From assembly GCA_030038395.1 (NCBI GenBank), contig JASHOZ010000033.1:1-56767 (forward strand): DNA of 56,767 bases, given 5' to 3'. The notes beneath the pieces are model-generated. The model did not search any database. It worked only from the letters and a program-made list of their open reading frames with translations, and was not told the origin of the DNA. The stretch is from Nitrososphaerales archaeon (GTDB taxonomy: Archaea > Thermoproteota > Nitrososphaeria > Nitrososphaerales > Gagatemarchaeaceae). A program made the translations under genes and the position numbers. Of this stretch, positions 41,327-50,360 are shown in pieces; position 1 is the stretch's first letter, and each line of letters begins with the position of its first letter.

Positions 41327-42253
41327 TTGCTGGTCGACTCGAAGCCAGAGTGGCTCGTCGTAAAGCCCCCAGGGGGGAGCGCTCACGCGAGTCTCAAGGA
41401 GCTCTTCCGCGAACTGAACCTGCACACGGTGTGCGAAGAGGCTCACTGCCCCAACATCCAGGAGTGCTGGGGGGGCGGGACAGCAACGCTGATGCTGATG
41501 GGGGACGTCTGCTCACGCGCGTGCCGGTTCTGCATGGTCACCCCGGGGACGCCGAGCGGCGCCCTAGACGCGCTCGAGCCTGAAAACGTCGCGTTTGCGC
41601 TCTCGGAAATGGGGTTGACGTACGTTGTTTTGACCTCGGTCGACAGGGACGACCTTCCCGACGGAGGGGCGGCCCACTTTGCCCGCACCGTGAGCCTAGT
41701 CAAGAAGAGCTCTCCCTCCACCCTCGTTGAGGTGTTGATTCCCGACTTCCAGGGTGACCTGGACTCCCTCCGAGTGGTCGCCGGAGCGCGGCCCGACGTC
41801 ATCGCGCACAACATCGAGACGACCGCCTCGCTCACTCCGAAGGTCAGAGACCCCCGTGCAGGATACTGGCAGTCGCTGTCGGTCCTCCGGATCGTGAAGA
41901 AAATCGACCCGCACATCTTCACGAAGTCCTCGATAATGGTGGGTCTGGGCGAGACCGAGGAGGAGGTGATCGCGGCGATGGCCGACCTGCGAAGGGCGGG
42001 GGTCGACTTCCTGACGGTGGGACAGTATCTCCGTCCTTCGGCGAGGCACCTTCCCGTGGTAGAGTACGTAAAGCCGTCCCAGTTTCAGAGGTACAAGGAG
42101 TTGGGGGAGGAGCGGGGCTTCAGGTACGTCGCCGCCGGCCCTCTTGTGAGGAGCAGCTACAGGGCTGGAGAGTTCTTCGTCAGGACAGCGGTCAGGCAGA
42201 CCGCGGAGGGGCGTCAGTCTTATATGGCATCGGACGTCGGAACGTCTGTTTGA
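41327..42253 (+). CDS. lipA: Lipoyl synthase
   Basis: A 308-residue radical SAM enzyme that inserts two sulfurs into octanoyl groups. Both clusters are visible: auxiliary cluster Cys C36, C41, C47 in VCEEAHCPNIQECW and radical SAM C62, C66, C69 in VCSRACRFC. The motif DRDDLPDGGAAHFA and the C-terminal GPLVRSSYRAGEFF with the conserved Ser are intact. TTG start at 41327; the TGA overlaps the TTG of the E1 gene (GTTTGACG). Its neighbours show a complete lipoate pathway. Confidence 0.96.
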   Translation: MLVDSKPEWLVVKPPGGSAHASLKELFRELNLHTVCEEAHCPNIQECWGGGTATLMLMGDVCSRACRFCMVTPGTPSGALDALEPENVAFALSEMGLTYVVLTSVDRDDLPDGGAAHFARTVSLVKKSSPSTLVEVLIPDFQGDLDSLRVVAGARPDVIAHNIETTASLTPKVRDPRAGYWQSLSVLRIVKKIDPHIFTKSSIMVGLGETEEEVIAAMADLRRAGVDFLTVGQYLRPSARHLPVVEYVKPSQFQRYKELGEERGFRYVAAGPLVRSSYRAGEFFVRTAVRQTAEGRQSYMASDVGTSV

Positions 42254-44403
42254 CGGAGTCAGAGTTTCTCAAGAGCTCCGGGACCGACGCCATCCCGCGC
42301 ATCTTCAGCGAAGCAGACTTCAGGTTAAGCAAGCCAGACGACGCCCTCTACCAGCGGCTGACCCCCGAAGGAACGCTGCGAGGAAAGGAGCCCAACATTC
42401 CGCCTTCCCTGCTCATGAAGCTCTACGAGCAGATGGTCTTCGGGCGCGTCTTCGACGAGAAGGCGAGCAACCTGTCGACCCTCAGGGAGATCGGCACATA
42501 CGCACCTGGCAGAGGACAGGAGGGAGCGCAGGTGGGGTTCGTCAACGCCCTTGAGAAGGGGGACTGGTACGTCCCGATGTATCGGGACGCGGCCGGCATG
42601 CTCGCGTTCGGCATGCCCGCGCAGCAGCTGCTTCAGTACTGGGGAGGAGACGAGAGGGGGATGCAGATACCGGAGTCCGTCAACATGCTCCCGCTCGCGG
42701 TCCCCGTCGCGACCCAACTCCCGCACGCCGTGGGACTCGCCATGGCCCGCCGGCAGCAGGGCGAGAGGTCCGTGACCCTCGCCTGCACGGGAGACGGGGG
42801 GACTTCAAAGGGGGACTTCCACGAAGCCCTGAACTTCGCAGGGATCTACGACCTACCGGTAGTTTTCTGTGTTGAGAACAACCAGTGGGCCATCTCAGTC
42901 AGGCGGAGGCAGCAGACGGCCTCGCTTACGATAGCACAGAAAGCCGCGGCCTACGGATTCGAAGGAATCCTGGTTGACGGAAACGACGCGGTCGCCGCCT
43001 ACGAAGCGACAAGGTACGCAGTGGAGAAGGCGAGGAGGGGGGGAGGACCCACGCTGCTGGAGTTCTCCACCTACAGGCTCGGCCCGCATACGACCGCCGA
43101 GCTCGTTTCGAACAAGCTGAAGTCGCCGGAAGAGGTGGCTGAGTGGGAGAGGCGGAGCCCGATAACGCGGTTCGAGAGGTATCTCGCTTCCAGGGCGCTC
43201 CTTGACGACGCGGCAAAGCAGGCAGTCGCGCAAAGGGCCCAGAGCAGGATGGCGGACGCGGTCGCGGCATACAGGGCCACGCCCCCCGTCGACCCATCGG
43301 TCATGTTCGACTACATGTACTCGACGCCTACCCCGGCCCTGGCGGAGGAGAAGGCGGGGGCGTTCGGCGGAGAGGCCCGGCAGGAAACTGCCGCCGCGCC
43401 GGAGCGTGCGCCGGGAGGCGGGAAGCCGGGGGTGAACATCAGGAACGCCATCAACATGGCTCTCCGAGAACGGATGGAGAGGGACAGCAAGGTGGTCGTC
43501 TTCGGCGAGGACGTGGGTGAGAACGGGGGCGTCTTCCAGGTCACGCGCGACCTCCAGAAAGAGTTCGGCCCCGAAAGGGTCTTCGACACTCCCCTGGCGG
43601 AGCTCGGAATCGCCGGAATGTTCGTGGGTCTCTCGATCGGCGGGCTGGTCCCAGTGGCCGAGTTCCAATTCGAGGGCTTTACCATCCCGGCGTTCGACCA
43701 GATCTTCTCACACGTCGCCCGGATGAGAAACAGGACGCGGGGGAGGTTCGCTCCGCGCGGGGTCATCAGGTTCCCATACGGGGCCGGCATCCGCGCCCCC
43801 GAGCACCACTCCGACTCGCCCGAGGCGTACTACGCCCACACGCCGGGCCTCAAGGTCGTCATCCCCTCCAACTCCTTCGACGCGAAGGGGCTCATCTGCT
43901 CCGCCCTGCAGGAGCCCAACCCTGTGATATTCATGGAACCCAAGAGGCTGTACGACTCCCCCAAGATGGAAGTCCCAGAGGGGGAGTATTCCATCCCGAT
44001 CGGGAAGGCGAAGGTCGTAAAGGAGGGAGACGACGTCACTTTCGTCTCCTTCGGGGCCATGATGCTCCCGACCCTGGACGCGGCGGAGGCTCTGCGCTCG
44101 GAGGACGGCGTGTCGGCCGAGGTCATCGACTTGAGGACAATCTCTCCGCTCGACATCGCTACGGTCGTTGCCTCGGTCCAGAAGACAGGGAGGCTGGTGA
44201 TCATCCATGAAGCACCGAGGACGCTCGGCATCGGCGCGGAGATCGCCGCCCTTGTGTCCGACAAGGCCCTCGACTACCTGAAGGCTCCCATCAGGCGCGT
44301 CACGGGGTACGACACGGTCGTCCCGCTGGCGAAGCTCGAGGACCAGTACATCCCGAGTAAGGACCGCATCGTGAAGGCGGCCTCCGAGGTTGCGAAGTAC
44401 TAG
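42250..44403 (+). CDS. Fused E1 alpha-beta subunit of a 2-oxoacid dehydrogenase
   Basis: 717 residues in one chain. Residues about 40-360 are an E1 alpha subunit with the ThDP motif GDGGTSKGDFHEALNFAGIYDLPVVFCVENNQWAI (GDG...NN). A Glu/Ala/Gly-rich linker (about 365-393) joins it to an E1 beta subunit (INMALRERMERDSKVVVFGEDVG onward) with the ending DQYIPSKDRIVKAASEVAKY. In most organisms these are two genes. The substrate cannot be assigned among pyruvate, branched-chain or acetoin. TTG start overlaps lipA by 4 bases. Together with the E2 and E3 genes a full complex is encoded here. The 3' end overlaps the convergent flavoprotein gene by 4 bases. Confidence 0.93.
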   Translation: MTESEFLKSSGTDAIPRIFSEADFRLSKPDDALYQRLTPEGTLRGKEPNIPPSLLMKLYEQMVFGRVFDEKASNLSTLREIGTYAPGRGQEGAQVGFVNALEKGDWYVPMYRDAAGMLAFGMPAQQLLQYWGGDERGMQIPESVNMLPLAVPVATQLPHAVGLAMARRQQGERSVTLACTGDGGTSKGDFHEALNFAGIYDLPVVFCVENNQWAISVRRRQQTASLTIAQKAAAYGFEGILVDGNDAVAAYEATRYAVEKARRGGGPTLLEFSTYRLGPHTTAELVSNKLKSPEEVAEWERRSPITRFERYLASRALLDDAAKQAVAQRAQSRMADAVAAYRATPPVDPSVMFDYMYSTPTPALAEEKAGAFGGEARQETAAAPERAPGGGKPGVNIRNAINMALRERMERDSKVVVFGEDVGENGGVFQVTRDLQKEFGPERVFDTPLAELGIAGMFVGLSIGGLVPVAEFQFEGFTIPAFDQIFSHVARMRNRTRGRFAPRGVIRFPYGAGIRAPEHHSDSPEAYYAHTPGLKVVIPSNSFDAKGLICSALQEPNPVIFMEPKRLYDSPKMEVPEGEYSIPIGKAKVVKEGDDVTFVSFGAMMLPTLDAAEALRSEDGVSAEVIDLRTISPLDIATVVASVQKTGRLVIIHEAPRTLGIGAEIAALVSDKALDYLKAPIRRVTGYDTVVPLAKLEDQYIPSKDRIVKAASEVAKY

Positions 44404-44831
44404 GAACCTCTCGACTTGTAGGTGACCAGGCCGCTCATCTTCACCGCCAGGATGAAGGCTCGGCACTCGGGCAAGGACGCGTAGGTCACGGATGTCGTGG
44501 GAATCCACCTTGGCACCGCCGAGAAGATGGCCTTCACGACCCCGTCGAGTAGCTCCGAGACGCGGCCCACCTCGACCGCCTTCCCTTGAATGAAGGCCGC
44601 CTCGCTCCCGGAAGAAATCGCGATTGAAATCCGCGGGTCGCGTTTGAGGTTCCTGTAGCAGACTGACCGAGGGTCGGCGTACGTGTAGAGTTCTCCGTCG
44701 ACGTACGCCACTGGGTTCCACGATGAGTGGGGCGAGCCGTCCTTCCTCAGCGTGGCTACAATAGCGGAGCGCCCCCTGTCGTTGATGAGCGCGACCGTCT
44801 CCTCCGCATTCATCGGCCGCGGCATTATCAT
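44400..44831 (-). CDS. Pyridoxamine 5'-phosphate oxidase-like FMN/F420 protein
   Basis: A split-barrel flavin-binding protein of about 143 residues starting at the methionine of MIMPRPMNAEET. Family landmarks are IVATLRKDGSPHSSWNPVAYVDGELYTYADPRS, followed by RDPRISIAISSGSEAAFIQGKAVEV. It probably uses FMN, F420 or heme; substrate not known. An upstream TTG at 44909 would add residues without family similarity. It is convergent to the E1 gene and lies between E1 and E2, interrupting the otherwise plus-strand operon. Confidence 0.78.
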   Translation of the reverse strand: MIMPRPMNAEETVALINDRGRSAIVATLRKDGSPHSSWNPVAYVDGELYTYADPRSVCYRNLKRDPRISIAISSGSEAAFIQGKAVEVGRVSELLDGVVKAIFSAVPRWIPTTSVTYASLPECRAFILAVKMSGLVTYKSRGS

Positions 44832-45020
44832 CCTCGTGAAGGGACGGGCGCGCGCAGCGCTGGCTTCAAGTAGAGCCTGCAGGTTCTCACGTCCTGAACT
44901 GGCGACCAAGCCGTCCCTTGGCGCCGACCCCCGCCCTTATCTCCGCTTCGGAGCCTAGCGGCAGAGAAGCGCCCTCGAAAAGCACTAATAGACTTGCGCG
45001 TTCGCCGACTTCCAACTCGC

Positions 45021-46229
45021 ATGGTGTTCGAGTTCAAGCTCCCAGACATAGGGGAAGGGGTGGCAGAAGGGGAGATACTGAAGTGGATGGTCAGGGAGGG
45101 AGACTCAGTCAAGGAGGACCAGCCCCTTGTGGAGGTGATGACCGACAAAGTCAACGTGCAGATTCCGTCTCCCCGCACCGGGAGGGTTGCAAAAATCTCC
45201 GCGAAGGAGGGCGAGGTAGCCAAGGTGGGGCAGACAATCATGATAATCGACGACGGAAGCGCGGGGTCAGCCAGCCCTGTCCCGCCAAGTCCATCGCCGC
45301 AGACGTCACCCCGCCCGAGCCAGCCTCAGCCATCTGAGCCGTCAGCAGGCGTCATTGCGACACCCGCCACGAGGCGACTTGCCCGCGAACTCGGCGTCGA
45401 GATCGCTGCAGTCCGCGGCTCCGGCCCACAGGGACGAGTCACCGAGGACGACCTGAGGCGCGCGGCCGCCGGCCAGAGCCCTCGTACGGGTGTAGTCGAA
45501 CAGGCGCCTGCCGCGCCACGCAGTGACCAAGAGGAGGTCGTCCCGCTCCGCGGAATGAGGAAGATAATTGCAGAGCGGATGGCGAAGTCCAGCCAGACTG
45601 TAGCGCAGGTCACACACGTCGACGAGGCCGACATGACGGAGCTCGTCCTCCTCAGGGAGGCCTTCAAGGGGAGCGCCGAGAAGAGGGGGGTCCGCCTGAC
45701 TTACCTGCCCTTCGTCATCAAGGCCCTCGTCCCGGCGCTGAAAGAGTTCCCGTACGTCAACTCCTCTCTTGATGAGGCGGCCGGCGGGATAGTGCTGAAG
45801 AAGTACTACAACATCGGGATAGCCACCGACACGCCTCAGGGGCTCGTCGTCCCCGTGGTGAAGGACGTCGACAAAAAGGACATCTTCGAGCTAGCAGGCG
45901 AGATTGAGAAGCTGGCAGAGAAGGCGAGGGCGGGGGAGCTGGCCCTCGACGAGGTGCGCGGCTCAACGTTCACGATTACCAATGTGGGCGCGATCGGGGG
46001 GATGTTCGCCACCCCGATAGTGAATCTCCCGGAAGCCGCAATCCTGGGCCTCCACAAGATAGCGAAGCGGCCCCTCGTCAGAGAGGGGAAGATAGAGATC
46101 AGGGACGCCACGTACCTTTCTCTCAGCTTCGACCACAGGGTCTTCGACGGCGCATACGCGGCAAGATTCACTACAAGGGTGATAGAAGTCCTGCAGGACA
46201 CGAAGAAGCTCCTGGCCGAGGTCCTCTGA
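45021..46229 (+). CDS. E2 dihydrolipoamide acyltransferase
   Basis: 402 residues. An N-terminal lipoyl domain (FKLPDIGEGVAEGEILKW) has its lipoyl Lys at K43 in MTDKVNVQIP. A Pro/Ser-rich linker (about 80-107) and a subunit-binding domain (TPATRRLARELGVEIAAVRGSGPQGRVTEDDL) follow. The catalytic domain contains H372 and D376 in SFDHRVFDGAYA. The core would form a large assembly with E1 and E3. I start at 45021, ten residues after the longest start, because MVFEFKLPDIG is the domain start. Its own upstream region has a TAATAG-like box about 35-40 bases from the ATG. Confidence 0.95.
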   Translation: MVFEFKLPDIGEGVAEGEILKWMVREGDSVKEDQPLVEVMTDKVNVQIPSPRTGRVAKISAKEGEVAKVGQTIMIIDDGSAGSASPVPPSPSPQTSPRPSQPQPSEPSAGVIATPATRRLARELGVEIAAVRGSGPQGRVTEDDLRRAAAGQSPRTGVVEQAPAAPRSDQEEVVPLRGMRKIIAERMAKSSQTVAQVTHVDEADMTELVLLREAFKGSAEKRGVRLTYLPFVIKALVPALKEFPYVNSSLDEAAGGIVLKKYYNIGIATDTPQGLVVPVVKDVDKKDIFELAGEIEKLAEKARAGELALDEVRGSTFTITNVGAIGGMFATPIVNLPEAAILGLHKIAKRPLVREGKIEIRDATYLSLSFDHRVFDGAYAARFTTRVIEVLQDTKKLLAEVL

Positions 46230-46290
46230 GGCCCCATCGACTTGGAGAAAGTTTAAGCCATAAACAGCCTCGTTGCGGGCGAGTCAACTG

Positions 46291-47688
46291 ATGATTGAGG
46301 CAGACGTCACCGTAGTCGGGGCGGGGCCCGGGGGCTACACTTGCGCCATACGCGCTGGTCAGCTTGGACTGACGACAGTAATCGTAGAGGGCGACAAAGT
46401 GGGTGGTGAGTGCCTGAACTACGGCTGCATCCCGTCGAAGGCTCTGATAACCGTCTCAAGGATAGTCGACAGGACAAAGGAAGCGGAGAGGTTCGGGGTA
46501 AAGGCAAGCAGCATCAGCGTCGACCTCGCCCAGACACAGAAATGGAAGTCGGAGGTGGTAGGGAAGCTCGTAGGCGGCGTCGAGATGCTCCTGAAGGGCA
46601 ACCACGTGACCATATTGAAGGGAAAGGCAGAGGTGCGGGGACCGAACACTTTGATGGTCACGACCTCCGAGGGAGCAGAAGAGATCCGCACGAAGAGTCT
46701 CGTGATCGCCACGGGCACCGAAGCGGTGCAGCTCCCAGGCCTTGCGCTCGACGGCTCCGCGATAGTCGGCTCGAAAGAGGCGCTTGAGTTGGCCGAAGTC
46801 CCGCACAGGACGCTCATCGTCGGAGGCGGAGCGATTGGTCTGGAGTTCGCATCCATGTTCCAGAGGCTCGGGGGCGCCGTGACCATCGTAGAGGTGATGG
46901 ACCAACTCCTCCCGGGGAGCGACCCGGAGGTCGTGCGCGTGGTGCACCGAAAGCTCGAGTCGCGCGGAGGGAAGGTCTACCTGAAGTCCAAGGTGGCAGG
47001 GGTCGTCAAAGGGAAGTCGGGGGCCACCGTCAGCATCGAGACGCCCGAAGGACCGGCCTCGGTCGAGGTCGACAAGGTCCTCGTCAGCGTGGGGCGCAGA
47101 CCCCGGACGGCCGGGATGAATCTGGAGGGTATCGGCGTGAAGACAGACCAGCGGGGGTACATCACGACAGATCAAAGGATGCAGACATCGGCCCCGTGGG
47201 TCTATGCCATAGGAGACGTGCGGGGCCCTCCGCTTCTTGCCCACAAGGCGTCCAAGGAAGGGATGGTCGCTGCCGAGTGCATCGCGGGCCTGCCGAGCGC
47301 GGCCGACTGGAAGGTCATTCCCGACGCAGTGTTCAGCGACCCCGAGATAGCCAGCGCGGGGCTCACGGAGGCGAAAGCGACTGAAGCAGGCTACAACGTG
47401 AAGAGGAATAGGTTCCAGTTCGCCGCCCTTGGGAGGTCGCTTTCAGCGGGGGAGAGCGAAGGGTTCGTGAAGATAGTCTCGAGGGCGGACGACGGCCTAG
47501 TCCTCGGCGTCCAGATAGTCGGGGCGGAGGCGTCCGACCTGATAAGCGAAGCCGCCCTGGCGATCGAGATGGGAGCCACGGTCGAGGACATAGCCATGAC
47601 GATGCACCCTCACCCCACGCTCCCGGAAGGAATCATGGAGGCTTCCGAGTCCGCGGCAGGAAGGCCGATTCACCAGCTGAAGACATGA
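46291..47688 (+). CDS. lpdA: Dihydrolipoamide dehydrogenase (E3)
   Basis: About 465 residues from ATG 46291. FAD-binding GAGPGGYTCAIRAGQLG and redox-active CLNYGC (C41/C46) open the protein. The NAD-binding domain is LIVGGGAIGLEFASMFQRLG, and a second GDVRGPPLLAHKASKEG motif binds FAD. The catalytic His and Glu are in MHPHPTLPEGIMEA. It reoxidises dihydrolipoyl groups of E2. A TTG at 46273 would add six residues. The lipB gene overlaps its stop by 4 bases. A TATA-like GTTTAAG lies about 20-40 bases upstream. Confidence 0.96.
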   Translation: MIEADVTVVGAGPGGYTCAIRAGQLGLTTVIVEGDKVGGECLNYGCIPSKALITVSRIVDRTKEAERFGVKASSISVDLAQTQKWKSEVVGKLVGGVEMLLKGNHVTILKGKAEVRGPNTLMVTTSEGAEEIRTKSLVIATGTEAVQLPGLALDGSAIVGSKEALELAEVPHRTLIVGGGAIGLEFASMFQRLGGAVTIVEVMDQLLPGSDPEVVRVVHRKLESRGGKVYLKSKVAGVVKGKSGATVSIETPEGPASVEVDKVLVSVGRRPRTAGMNLEGIGVKTDQRGYITTDQRMQTSAPWVYAIGDVRGPPLLAHKASKEGMVAAECIAGLPSAADWKVIPDAVFSDPEIASAGLTEAKATEAGYNVKRNRFQFAALGRSLSAGESEGFVKIVSRADDGLVLGVQIVGAEASDLISEAALAIEMGATVEDIAMTMHPHPTLPEGIMEASESAAGRPIHQLKT

Positions 47689-48326
47689 CTGGCGCACTTC
47701 TCGACCTGGGGAGGATGGAATACGGAGCCGCTCTTGAGCTCCAGCGTACGCTGGCGGCGCGCCGTGCCAGGGGCGAGATACCCGATACTCTGATCCTCGT
47801 AGAGCACGACCACGTCATCACGCTCGGGAGGAAGACCTCGGCGGAGAACCTCAGAGTGCAGAACATCCCTGTCTTCGAGGTAGAGAGGGGGGGAGACGCG
47901 ACTTACCACGGGCCGGGGCAACTCGTCGGATATCCGATAGTCCTCCTCGAAGACCACGACGTGCGGAGGCACGTCAACGCGATGGCGGAAGCGCTCATCC
48001 GCGCCGCGGCGAGGTTCGGCATCACATCCGGACGGCTGGAGGGAAGGCCGGGCGTGTGGGCTGGGGACAAGAAACTCGCTTCCGTGGGGGTCGCCGTCAA
48101 GGACTGGGTAGCCTACCACGGGTTCGCGCTCAACGTCAACACCGACCTCTCCTACTTCGCGCTCATCAAACCATGCGGCTTCGACCCTGGCGTCATGACC
48201 TCGATGAAAGAGCTGAGCGGCCGCGAGGTCCCATTCGGCGAGGTGAAAGAGGCCGTGCTCGCGGAGTACTCCGCGGTCTCCGGCCAGCCGTTCCTCAGGG
48301 ACGCGGGCCGGGTCGTCTCATCCTGA
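47685..48326 (+). CDS. lipB: Octanoyltransferase (lipoate-protein ligase B)
   Basis: 213 residues. LipB moves an octanoyl group from acyl carrier protein to the lipoyl domain, after which LipA adds sulfur. Conserved motifs are RGGDATYHGPGQLVGYPI, KKLASVGVAV and the acyl-accepting Cys in LIKPCGFDPGVMTSM. It overlaps the E3 gene by 4 bases, so lipB is translated with E3. Together with lipA the gene set would make lipoate on the E2 protein without an external supply. An acyl carrier protein is not visible in the window, so the octanoyl donor is unclear. Confidence 0.94.
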   Translation: MTGALLDLGRMEYGAALELQRTLAARRARGEIPDTLILVEHDHVITLGRKTSAENLRVQNIPVFEVERGGDATYHGPGQLVGYPIVLLEDHDVRRHVNAMAEALIRAAARFGITSGRLEGRPGVWAGDKKLASVGVAVKDWVAYHGFALNVNTDLSYFALIKPCGFDPGVMTSMKELSGREVPFGEVKEAVLAEYSAVSGQPFLRDAGRVVSS

Positions 48327-48330
48327 GAAA

Positions 48331-48340
48331 CATTAAGTAA
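48331..48340 (+). promoter_or_regulatory. TATA box of the aldehyde dehydrogenase gene
   Basis: CATTAAGTAA lies 24-33 bases before the ATG at 48364. Confidence 0.55.
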
Positions 48341-48363
48341 CTCACGAAGTCGCGCGGGCAGCC

Positions 48364-49944
48364 ATGCCAAAGAAGGCTCCGGTCAAGGTCACCTATGTCA
48401 CTCTCGCGGCCGACCAGAGCCTTCACCCGAAGTTCGAAGACGAGATGAAGCGGTTCGAGACGAAGCTCGGCGAGCGCCACCCCATGTTCGTAGGCGGGAA
48501 GGAGGTCTGGTCGAAGGCCGGCGAGTTCGAGTGCCGCAGCCCGATCGACACCTCCATCGTGGTAGGCAGGTTCCAGACAGGCACGCGGGAGCACGCATCC
48601 GCAGCGATTGTCGCCGCTGCAGAGGGCTTCAGAGCCTGGAGCGAGACGCCGTGGCGCGAGCGCGTCCGTACGATGGAGCGATTCGCCTCCCTTGTCGACA
48701 AGAGGAAGTTCGAGATAGCCGTCGCGATAACCTACGAGGTAGGCAAGACGCGGATGGAGGCCCTCGCCGAGACATGGGAGGCGCAGGACTCGGTGAAGTA
48801 CTGCGCGAAGCTGATGCGTGAGCATGACGGGTATCTGACAAGGATGGGCCAGGGGGGTCCCGGCGAGCGCACCGTCGTAGTCGAAAGGCCGTACGGAGTC
48901 TGGCCTGTCATCTCCCCCTTCAACTTCCCGTTCATGCTCGCCAGCGGCATGGCGATAGGCGCGCTGATAACGGGGAACGCGATAATCCTGAAGCCCACGA
49001 GCGCAGCGCCGCTCTCAGGGCTGATGCTCTACCAGGCGTTCAGCGACGCGGGCGTCCCGGGAGGAGCAGTCAACTTCGTCACGGGACCTGGTGCCAACTT
49101 CGAGGGCGAGTTCGCCTCCAACCCGAACGTCGCCGGGATAGCCTTCACCGGCTCACGAGACGTAGGCATGAGGCTCTACAGGAAGTTCCTCACGTCGCAG
49201 CCTTACCCGAAGCCCATCCTGCTGGAGATGGGGAGCAAGAACCCAACGATAGTCACGGGGAGGGCGGACATCGCGAAGGCCGTCGAGGGGACCGTCAGAG
49301 CCGCGTTCGGCTACAGCGGGCAGAAATGCAGCGCGACGTCCAGGCTCTATGTCCATAAGGACGTGGCCCGCGAGTTCCTGGCCGCGCTGAAGGCACGCAT
49401 CGACAGGCTGGCCGTCGGCGACCCGCGCGAAAGGGACGTCTTCATGGGGCCGGTGATTAACAAAGAGGCGGTGGCCAAGTTCGAAGGGGCGGTTTCCGAA
49501 GCGAGGGCGGCGGGGGGCCAGCTCCTGACGGGAGGGTCGGTGCTGAAGTCCGGCGCGATGGCTAGGGGCCACTTCGTCTCCCCGACCGTGGTCACGGGTC
49601 TCCCACGCAGCAGCCGGCTGTTCAGGGACGAGCTCTTCCTCCCCTTCGTGGTAGTGTCGGAGTTCTCGAGCACCGAGGAGGCGGTTGCGCAGGCGAACGC
49701 GACCGAGTACGGACTTACCGCCGGCATCTTCACCAACGACAAGAAGGAGATGGCGATGTTCTTCGAAGGCATCAGGTTCGGCGTCACGTACGCCAACAGG
49801 AGCGGAGGTTCCACCACTGGCGCCTGGCCCGGTGCCCAGTCGTTCGTCGGCTGGAACGCTAGCGGCGCGACTGGGAGGGGGGTCGGCGGCCCGAACTACC
49901 TTCTGAACTTCCTGCGCGACCAGTCGCAGACGACCGTCAGCTGA
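48364..49944 (+). CDS. Aldehyde dehydrogenase, P5C dehydrogenase-like
   Basis: 526 residues. NAD-binding motif VWPVISPFNFPFMLASGMAIGALI, catalytic Glu in LLEMGSKNPTIV, and nucleophile Cys in YSGQKCSATSRLYVH are typical of the superfamily. The length of the N-terminal part and the sequence around SGQKCSA resemble 1-pyrroline-5-carboxylate dehydrogenase, which oxidises glutamate semialdehyde, but other aldehydes are possible. It has its own promoter and is convergent with rps19, so it separates the ribosomal cluster from the lipoate genes. Confidence 0.9.
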   Translation: MPKKAPVKVTYVTLAADQSLHPKFEDEMKRFETKLGERHPMFVGGKEVWSKAGEFECRSPIDTSIVVGRFQTGTREHASAAIVAAAEGFRAWSETPWRERVRTMERFASLVDKRKFEIAVAITYEVGKTRMEALAETWEAQDSVKYCAKLMREHDGYLTRMGQGGPGERTVVVERPYGVWPVISPFNFPFMLASGMAIGALITGNAIILKPTSAAPLSGLMLYQAFSDAGVPGGAVNFVTGPGANFEGEFASNPNVAGIAFTGSRDVGMRLYRKFLTSQPYPKPILLEMGSKNPTIVTGRADIAKAVEGTVRAAFGYSGQKCSATSRLYVHKDVAREFLAALKARIDRLAVGDPRERDVFMGPVINKEAVAKFEGAVSEARAAGGQLLTGGSVLKSGAMARGHFVSPTVVTGLPRSSRLFRDELFLPFVVVSEFSSTEEAVAQANATEYGLTAGIFTNDKKEMAMFFEGIRFGVTYANRSGGSTTGAWPGAQSFVGWNASGATGRGVGGPNYLLNFLRDQSQTTVS

Positions 49945-49964
49945 ACGCTACGGCGCCCGTCAGA

Positions 49965-50360
49965 CTACTTCAGAGGGACGTAGAGGCTGGAGCGGCTGGA
50001 GCCGATCCCAGGAGTCCCATGCACGACCTTCTTGTTGGTGATCACGAACTCGCCGAGGTATCTGCCGATCATCTCTGGCTTCACTTCCAGAGGGATGAAC
50101 TCCTTCCCGTTGTGCACGCCTATCGTGAGCCCCACCATCGACGGGAGGACTATCATATCCCTCGCATGCGTCTTAATCTGTCCCTGGAGCCTGCCTTCCT
50201 TTATCGCGCGGGCGTCTTCCAGTATCTTTCTCTTCTCGGCTGACACGCCCCTGTTGAGCGACCTCCGTGCTCTAGAAGGGAGAAGCTCCAGCAGCGACTC
50301 GGTAGACATCGACGTGAGCTCCTCGAGGGACTTTCCCCTGTAGCTGAACTCCTTCGGCAA
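49965..50360 (-). CDS. rps19: Ribosomal protein S19
   Basis: 131 residues, the archaeal form, which has an N-terminal extension relative to bacterial S19. Conserved parts are IKTHARDMIVLPSMVGLTIGVHNGKEFIPLEVKPEMIGRYLGEFVITN. It starts directly after the rpl2 stop. Unlike the usual S10 operon, no rpl22 follows; the next gene downstream is the convergent aldehyde dehydrogenase. Confidence 0.97.
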   Translation of the reverse strand: MPKEFSYRGKSLEELTSMSTESLLELLPSRARRSLNRGVSAEKRKILEDARAIKEGRLQGQIKTHARDMIVLPSMVGLTIGVHNGKEFIPLEVKPEMIGRYLGEFVITNKKVVHGTPGIGSSRSSLYVPLK

